Below are positions 33,865 through 38,368 of a DNA stretch of 38,368 nt, in pieces. The position numbers and the translations under genes are program-made. A model generated the notes under the pieces. That model was not told where the DNA came from. It saw only the letters and a program-made list of their open reading frames with translations, and made no database searches. Where the stretch lies: positions 1 to 38,368 of the forward strand of contig CAZMHF010000017.1 of the NCBI GenBank assembly GCA_964566025.1, read 5' to 3'. Source of the stretch: RGIG8306 sp964566025 (GTDB taxonomy: Bacteria > Bacillota > Clostridia > Lachnospirales > Lachnospiraceae). Numbering within the stretch: position 1 is the stretch's first letter; each line of letters starts with the position of its first letter.

Positions 33865-34779
33865 ATGAATTTAACCATTTTGGCATTCGAGCAAATATCA
33901 AGTATGCTACTCATTATGCTTATTGGTGTCGCTTGTTACAAGCTAAAAATGATCGACGACCACGCAAATAAACGTCTTTCACGCATTCTTCTGGAAATTG
34001 TGAATCCATTAGTTATTTTTTTGTCTTACCAAAGAGATTTTGATATGTCGCTATTTTACGGATTATTGTGGTCGATCGCGCTAGCACTGTTGTTGCATGC
34101 GATTACGATACCCCTTTCGATATTTTTCCTTCCAAAAACCGAAGATTGTTCTCACAGAATTGAGCGACTATGTAGTGTCTATGGAAATTGTGGCTTTATG
34201 GGACTTCCTCTTGTTCTTGGCATTTTCGGAAGCGAAGGCGTTTTTTATGTAACAGCCTTTATGACCGTTTTCAATATCATTATTTGGACTTTTGGTGTAA
34301 ACACACTTACCGAGGATTTCTCTTCTAAAGCTGTGTATAAGGCACTTCAATCACCTGCCATTATTGCTACCGTTGTTGGTTTTGCATTTTTCATGCTACA
34401 AATTAGAATTCCTACCTTTTTTGATGAGCCACTCTCTTTAGTCGCAGGAATGAACACACCACTTGCTATGATTATCGCTGGCGTTAGTTTATGCCAATCC
34501 GATTTTGTTTTAATGCTAAAAAACAAACGCATTTACTACGTTTGTTTTCTAAAATTGATTCTATATCCGTCTATTATGTTAATTCTATTTCGTTTTATTC
34601 CGATCGATCCACTTATTTTAAATGTATCCTTGACAATCTGTGCTTGTCCTACTGCGACAACTGCCATACTTTTTAGCTATCGCTATAAGCAAGACACGTT
34701 ATATACTACGCAGATTTTTAGTGTTAGCACCATACTAAGCCTTATCACGATTCCAATTATACTATTCTTCGCTGTCTAA
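33865..34779 (+). CDS. AEC-family transporter (auxin efflux carrier type)
   Basis: The 304-residue integral membrane protein has about ten helices in two halves. It has the AEC pattern: N-terminal MLLIMLIGVACYKLKMID, the half-ending NPLVIFLSYQRDF, VYGNCGFMGLPLVLGIFGSEGVFY (conserved Asn-Gly region), NTPLAMIIAGVSL, and CPTATTAILFSYRYKQD near the end. Relatives export organic acids such as malate, but the substrate is not evident. GGAG lies ahead of the ATG. It follows the 65-residue gene after 113 bases, which include a half-operator-like GATTCTAAG, and overlaps the convergent mscL by 18 bases. Confidence 0.9.
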   Translation: MNLTILAFEQISSMLLIMLIGVACYKLKMIDDHANKRLSRILLEIVNPLVIFLSYQRDFDMSLFYGLLWSIALALLLHAITIPLSIFFLPKTEDCSHRIERLCSVYGNCGFMGLPLVLGIFGSEGVFYVTAFMTVFNIIIWTFGVNTLTEDFSSKAVYKALQSPAIIATVVGFAFFMLQIRIPTFFDEPLSLVAGMNTPLAMIIAGVSLCQSDFVLMLKNKRIYYVCFLKLILYPSIMLILFRFIPIDPLILNVSLTICACPTATTAILFSYRYKQDTLYTTQIFSVSTILSLITIPIILFFAV

Positions 34780-35172
34780 TGTTGATGTACAATGAGGACA
34801 CTTTGTTGCATCAATGTGAATTGTCGAAAAACAAAAAGGACACTCTTTTGTTGTAGCTGGGGCTGCTTCTGCTTGTTTTTTTGTCTTTGCTTGCAATTTT
34901 GTAATGCCTTTAATCATCATAAATAATACAAATGCTACTAATAAGAAGTTGATGATTGATTGGATAAATGCGCCATAGTTAATCGTCGCTTCTTTTACAT
35001 TGAATGAAAGAGATGTAAAATCAATTCCCCCAATCACCACACCTATCAATGGTGTGATAATATCGGCTACTAACGCCGTTACGATTGCCGTAAATGCTGA
35101 ACCGATAATAATACCAACTGCCATATCGATGACATTACCTCTTGAAATAAATGCTTTAAAATCTTTCCACAT
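34762..35172 (-). CDS. mscL: Large-conductance mechanosensitive channel with zinc-ribbon tail
   Basis: MscL opens under membrane tension to release solutes after osmotic downshock. The 136-residue protein has the amphipathic N-terminal helix and pore helix FKAFISRGNVIDMAVGIIIGSAFTAIV, the periplasmic loop, and a second helix (IINFLLVAFVLFMMIK). After about residue 100 the usual bundle is replaced by a linker and CPFCFSTIHIDATKCPHC, a two-CxxC zinc-ribbon-like tail also seen in some clostridial MscL. AGGAGG precedes the ATG. Its 3' end overlaps the convergent AEC gene. Confidence 0.95.
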   Translation of the reverse strand: MWKDFKAFISRGNVIDMAVGIIIGSAFTAIVTALVADIITPLIGVVIGGIDFTSLSFNVKEATINYGAFIQSIINFLLVAFVLFMMIKGITKLQAKTKKQAEAAPATTKECPFCFSTIHIDATKCPHCTSTLDSEE

Positions 35173-35205
35173 ACTAACCTCCTAAAAGTAGATTCATTAG
35201 CAGAA

Positions 35206-35233
35206 ATTATACCATAAGAATTGATAAATGCAA
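35206..35233 (-). promoter_or_regulatory. mscL promoter
   Basis: Minus strand: TTGCAT (233-228 in the last three digits), a 16-base spacer and a perfect TATAAT (211-206), about 35 bases before the mscL start. Confidence 0.78.
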
Positions 35234-35272
35234 TAGTATATCTCTAAATTATATGTTAAAATTGTATTACCG

Positions 35273-35353
35273 TCAATTCGGATACTTGAAATCCGCTTCG
35301 CTACTTTCTCGTAACATCCCAGCAGCTTCGCCGCTATTTCAGTGGGAGGTTAA
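35273..35353 (+). repeat. Structured palindromic repeat element, short copy
   Basis: This repeats the flank and outer part of the element at 28741-28886 in the opposite orientation: TCAATTCGGATACT, the GAAATCCGCTTCGCTAC segment, the AGCAGC-containing hairpin and GTGGGAGGTTAA. It lacks the two inner GC-rich hairpins. The join falls at GGGAG, which occurs at both ends of the missing stretch in the long copy, so the short form can be explained by deletion between GGGAG direct repeats. It lies just before the ribosome site of the PHP gene and probably within its leader. Confidence 0.82.
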
Positions 35354-35377
35354 ATTGATTACATGAGGAGACATATT

Positions 35378-36199
35378 ATGCATTCATTACACACTTGTGA
35401 TTATCATATTCATACGCATTTTTCAACAGATAGTAAGGAACGTGCCGTATCGCACATTGAACACGCCATCCAAAAAGGTCTAACAGAAATTTGTTTTACC
35501 GACCATATGGATTTGCTTTTTCCAGAACCCGATCAATTCATTTTCAATGCTGACGATTATTTTAAGGAGCTTCTTCCTTTACAAGAAGCCTATGCTGACA
35601 AGCTCACTATAAAGATTGGTGTCGAGCTTGGCTTACAGCCCTCTATCGCGCCAACCCTAATCGAATGCATCCAAAAGCATCCTTATGATTTTGTTATTGG
35701 TTCTGTGCATTTGATTGATAAGGTTGATCCATATTATTCTGCATTTTGGGAGTCTATACAAGGAAAAGACGGCATGCGATTATATTTTGAAGAAATTCTA
35801 CAAACGCTACGCGACAGCGTAGCGTTGGACTCGTATTTTGATGTATATGGTCATTTAGATTATATTTGTCGCTACTTGCCACAAGGTCAAACTTATTTCG
35901 CTCATGACTATCGTGATATTCTTGATATCATTTTAAATCTTCTGATTTATCAGGGAAAAGGAATCGAGGTCAATACGGCTGGTTATCGCACGCAAGATGC
36001 TCCAAATCCCCATCCAATGATTATAAAACGCTACAAAGAGCTTGGAGGCGAAATCATTACAATCGGTTCGGATGCACATATCGCAAGCAATATCGGCAAT
36101 CACTTTGAGAAAATTCCCGAGTTGTTGCTTTCCTGTGGGTTTAATTACTATGCGACTTATAAAAAGCGCGTTGTGACCTTTCACCCGATTAACAAATAG
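35378..36199 (+). CDS. Histidinol-phosphatase-like PHP family protein
   Basis: The 273-residue protein has a full PHP metal site: CDYHIHTHFSTDS, EICFTDHMDLLF, IKIGVELGLQP, VIGSVHLID, DVYGHLDYICRY and TIGSDAHIA. Length and motif order fit the HisK-type histidinol phosphatases of Gram-positives, which remove phosphate from histidinol phosphate in histidine synthesis. No other his gene is nearby, so a different phosphoester substrate is possible. The ATG at 35378 (MHSLHTCDYH) is preferred, with GAGGAG seven bases ahead; an ATG at 35363 lies upstream of that site. The end overlaps convergent mnmA by 11 bases. Confidence 0.84.
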   Translation: MHSLHTCDYHIHTHFSTDSKERAVSHIEHAIQKGLTEICFTDHMDLLFPEPDQFIFNADDYFKELLPLQEAYADKLTIKIGVELGLQPSIAPTLIECIQKHPYDFVIGSVHLIDKVDPYYSAFWESIQGKDGMRLYFEEILQTLRDSVALDSYFDVYGHLDYICRYLPQGQTYFAHDYRDILDIILNLLIYQGKGIEVNTAGYRTQDAPNPHPMIIKRYKELGGEIITIGSDAHIASNIGNHFEKIPELLLSCGFNYYATYKKRVVTFHPINK

Positions 36200-37262
36200 T
36201 TCCACCGCCAACAATATAATCATCTTGATAAAAAACAACTGCTTGCCCTGGTGTTATGGCGCGTTGTGGCTCATCAAATTCAACACGCACGCCATCTATG
36301 CCATCTGGGTAGATGGTGCATTTTGCTCCTTTATGCGAATATCGTATTTTGGCGATTACATCCATCTCCTTTTCTAGTCGCTCAATCGACATCCAATTCA
36401 ATTGATTACATACTAGGCTCGTTGAAAACACATCTTCTGCATCCCCTAAGACAACTTCATTTGTTTCAGGGCGAATTTCTCTTACAAACATATGCTTTCC
36501 TAATGCAATCCCAAGTCCCTTACGCTGACCAATCGTATAATGAACGATCCCTTTATGACGGCCTAATACCGTTCCCTCTATGTCAACATAGTTTCCTTCT
36601 GGTGGCAATGCTTCGCAATTTTCTTCTAAAAATCGACCATAATCATTGTCTGAGATAAAGCAAATTTCTTGACTATCTTTTTTGTGAGATACTTGCAAAT
36701 CTATCTTCTCTGCCATCGTGCGAATTTCATCTTTATGAAATGCTCCAACAGGCATCAAGGTTCGTTTTAATTGCTCCTGTGTCAAATTGTATAAAGCGTA
36801 TGTTTGATCTTTTGCATCAGTAACAGACTTTTGCAATGTATAACGACCGTTTTCAAGCTGTAAAATGCGTGCGTAATGCCCTGTTGCAATGTAATCTGCT
36901 CCAATTTGCATACTACGCGTCAATAAGGATTCCCATTTTACATAACGATTACAAGCGATACATGGATTTGGTGTCCTAGCATTCAAATACTCATCAATAA
37001 AATAATCAATCACATTTTCCTTGAATTCTTTCTTGAAATTCATCACATAATAAGGAATCTCCAATGCATTTGCTACACGCCTTGCATCGTCGACTGCACT
37101 AATACCACAACACCCACCTTCGTTACACTCTGTAAGTGGATTTTCATCCTGCCATATTTGCATTGTCACGCCAATGACATCGTATCCTTGTTCCTTTAAT
37201 AAAAATGCAGCGACTGATGAATCAACGCCACCCGACATACCAACAACTACTTTTTTGTTCAT
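36189..37262 (-). CDS. mnmA: tRNA-specific 2-thiouridylase
   Basis: MnmA adds sulfur to U34 of Lys, Glu and Gln tRNAs. The 357-residue protein has the PP-loop MSGGVDSSVAAFLL, the catalytic cysteines in PNPCIACNRYVKW and SQEICFISDNDYG, ATGHYARI, and the C-terminal beta-barrel with TIGQRKGLGIALG and TPGQAVVFYQDDYIVGGG. It is full length. The sulfur donor is probably a cysteine desulfurase encoded elsewhere. It has its own promoter and a GGAAGG ribosome site. Confidence 0.96.
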   Translation of the reverse strand: MNKKVVVGMSGGVDSSVAAFLLKEQGYDVIGVTMQIWQDENPLTECNEGGCCGISAVDDARRVANALEIPYYVMNFKKEFKENVIDYFIDEYLNARTPNPCIACNRYVKWESLLTRSMQIGADYIATGHYARILQLENGRYTLQKSVTDAKDQTYALYNLTQEQLKRTLMPVGAFHKDEIRTMAEKIDLQVSHKKDSQEICFISDNDYGRFLEENCEALPPEGNYVDIEGTVLGRHKGIVHYTIGQRKGLGIALGKHMFVREIRPETNEVVLGDAEDVFSTSLVCNQLNWMSIERLEKEMDVIAKIRYSHKGAKCTIYPDGIDGVRVEFDEPQRAITPGQAVVFYQDDYIVGGGTIC

Positions 37263-37301
37263 AGCGAGCCTTCCAATCTTTTAAGCTTTTTAACCTTCTC
37301 C

Positions 37302-37330
37302 ATCATATAGTTTTTCAGCGCATAAATCAA
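37302..37330 (-). promoter_or_regulatory. mnmA promoter
   Basis: Minus strand: TTGATT (330-325 in the last three digits), a 17-base spacer and TATGAT (307-302), about 40 bases upstream of the mnmA start. Confidence 0.65.
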
Positions 37331-37393
37331 GTAATGCTTTTGATGGTGATTACTATTTTTTTTGTTCTTTCTTGCCTTTTTCATCAATTAGCA

Positions 37394-37422
37394 TTGACGA
37401 TTTTTGGTTCATTCCTTATACT
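37394..37422 (+). promoter_or_regulatory. Promoter of the GH26 gene
   Basis: Plus strand: TTGACG (394-399 in the last three digits), a 17-base spacer and TATACT (417-422), then AAAGGAGG and the start of the GH26 gene at 37452. Confidence 0.72.
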
Positions 37423-37451
37423 CAAAGCAAGTAAATCAAAGGAGGTTTCCT

Positions 37452-38354
37452 ATGAAACCATTGTCGAATCCAAATGCTTCATTTGAAGCACAAAAACTGT
37501 ATCATTATATTTGCGATATTAATGGAAAACATATTCTCTCTGGTCAACAAGAGAATCCACATCCTGTATTTTGCGATGACGAGATGAATTATATCGCCTC
37601 TGTTACTGGCGGAAAGCTTCCTTGTATTCGTGGTCTTGATTATATTCACGATGATTTCAAAGGAACAAATGAACGCTCAATTAAGTGGTACGAAAAAGGT
37701 GGCATCGTTTCGATTTGTTGGCACTGGGGCGCACCGCCATATGGGATTGGTTACCCATCTAGTCAAGGCGAAATCGATATGATTGAAGCGACAACAGAAG
37801 GCACATTTCTCTATCAAGAGATTTTAAATCGCATTGACGAAGCCGCTATCGCTCTAAAAGAGCTTCAGTCACACAATATTCCTGTTTTATGGCGACCACT
37901 TCACGAATTTGATGGCGCATGGTTTTGGTGGGGCAAAGGTGGTAACGAGCCTTTTATTAAATTATGGCGCACCATGTATGAACGCATGACTGATTTTCAT
38001 GGCCTAGACAATCTTATTTGGGTACTTGGCTATTGTGGCGACGTAAAAGATGGCTGGTATCCTGGTGATGCGTATGTTGATATTGTCGGTGCAGACAACT
38101 ATGCCGAGGGGCCACAAAAAAAGAGCTACGACCGCGTTTATGCCATTACCGAAGATTCTATGCCTATTGCCTATCATGAAAATGGCCCACTTCCAAAACC
38201 AGAAGATATGATTGAGGCGCACACGCCTTGGGCATGGTTTTTGACATGGCACACGATTCACATTAAGGAGCAAAACTCACCCGAATATGTTCACAGCATT
38301 TTTAATCATCCGTATGTTCTTACACTAGAAGATCTTCCAACCTACAAAGCATAA
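37452..38354 (+). CDS. GH26 family beta-mannanase-like glycosidase, intracellular
   Basis: The 300-residue protein fits glycoside hydrolase family 26, (beta/alpha)8 enzymes that mostly cut beta-1,4-mannan. Visible marks are the N-terminal KHILSGQQENPH, SICWHWGAPP, PVLWRPLHEFDGAWFWWG with the acid/base Glu, LIWVLGYCGD, and IAYHENGPLP with the likely nucleophile Glu near the end. There is no signal peptide, membrane helix or carbohydrate-binding module, so it probably acts in the cytosol on short imported mannosides. The ATG at 37452 is chosen for GGAGG six bases upstream; an earlier candidate at 37404 lies within the promoter region. No transporter gene is seen before the window ends. Confidence 0.9.
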   Translation: MKPLSNPNASFEAQKLYHYICDINGKHILSGQQENPHPVFCDDEMNYIASVTGGKLPCIRGLDYIHDDFKGTNERSIKWYEKGGIVSICWHWGAPPYGIGYPSSQGEIDMIEATTEGTFLYQEILNRIDEAAIALKELQSHNIPVLWRPLHEFDGAWFWWGKGGNEPFIKLWRTMYERMTDFHGLDNLIWVLGYCGDVKDGWYPGDAYVDIVGADNYAEGPQKKSYDRVYAITEDSMPIAYHENGPLPKPEDMIEAHTPWAWFLTWHTIHIKEQNSPEYVHSIFNHPYVLTLEDLPTYKA

Positions 38355-38368
38355 CACAAGCATGCTTG

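Overview
This window looks like part of a chromosome from a low-GC, Gram-positive anaerobe of the Clostridia, most likely a Lachnospiraceae-type gut or rumen bacterium. The clues are an AT-rich sequence with consensus sigma-70 type promoters and AGGAGG ribosome sites, an Rnf ion-pumping complex, a type-A RNase P RNA, a LexA-regulated recA with a CGAAC-type box, sporulation-type CotH and LytR-CpsA-Psr proteins, and dockerin/cohesin-like surface proteins. A run of ten Ns suggests a draft or metagenome assembly. Family names rest on motifs read by eye; no database search was run.

Layout. Positions 1-330 hold the start of recA (minus) with its SOS promoter, followed by rnpB (423-757, minus). From 10545 down to 856 nine minus-strand genes are packed with gaps of at most about 40 bp and three short overlaps: LCP cell-wall ligase, PHP phosphoesterase, a two-gene minimal SUF system (SmsC/SmsB-like), a lipoprotein, an HD dNTPase, dnaG, trmK and a TGS-domain nucleoside kinase, ending in a terminator. 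aroA (10689-11981) is the only plus-strand gene of the first 33 kb; it ends in a strong hairpin shared with a convergent degV gene that is interrupted by the assembly gap. Next come leuS with cotH behind it (17548-13015), an EF-G paralogue (19810-17732), the mutY-pepP pair (22787-19897), an ECF transporter S component and a complete rnfCDGEAB operon (28560-23584).

The right-hand part is more accessory. A structured palindromic element (28741-28886) has a shorter relative at 35273-35353. Between them lie an operon for a dockerin-bearing glucosaminidase and a membrane-anchored protein with a cohesin-like domain (32835-28949), an XRE-type regulator facing a 65-residue protein across two near-identical palindromic operators, an AEC transporter, mscL and a histidinol-phosphatase-like PHP gene. 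The window closes with mnmA (minus) and a GH26 beta-mannanase-like enzyme without a signal peptide.

How the parts work together. The left half is information processing and housekeeping: DNA repair and SOS (recA, mutY), replication priming (dnaG), tRNA processing and modification (rnpB, trmK, mnmA, leuS), translation (EF-G paralogue) and Fe-S assembly (SmsCB), which could serve the Fe-S proteins encoded nearby (MutY, RnfB, RnfC). Rnf couples ferredoxin oxidation to NAD reduction and an ion gradient. The surface operon may be a small cohesin-dockerin pair that holds a peptidoglycan hydrolase at the membrane. The most interesting unexplained signals are the paired palindromic elements, the operator pair with its small protein, the cohesin-dockerin pair, and a 16-codon remnant of a paralogous C-terminus just behind the cohesin-like gene.
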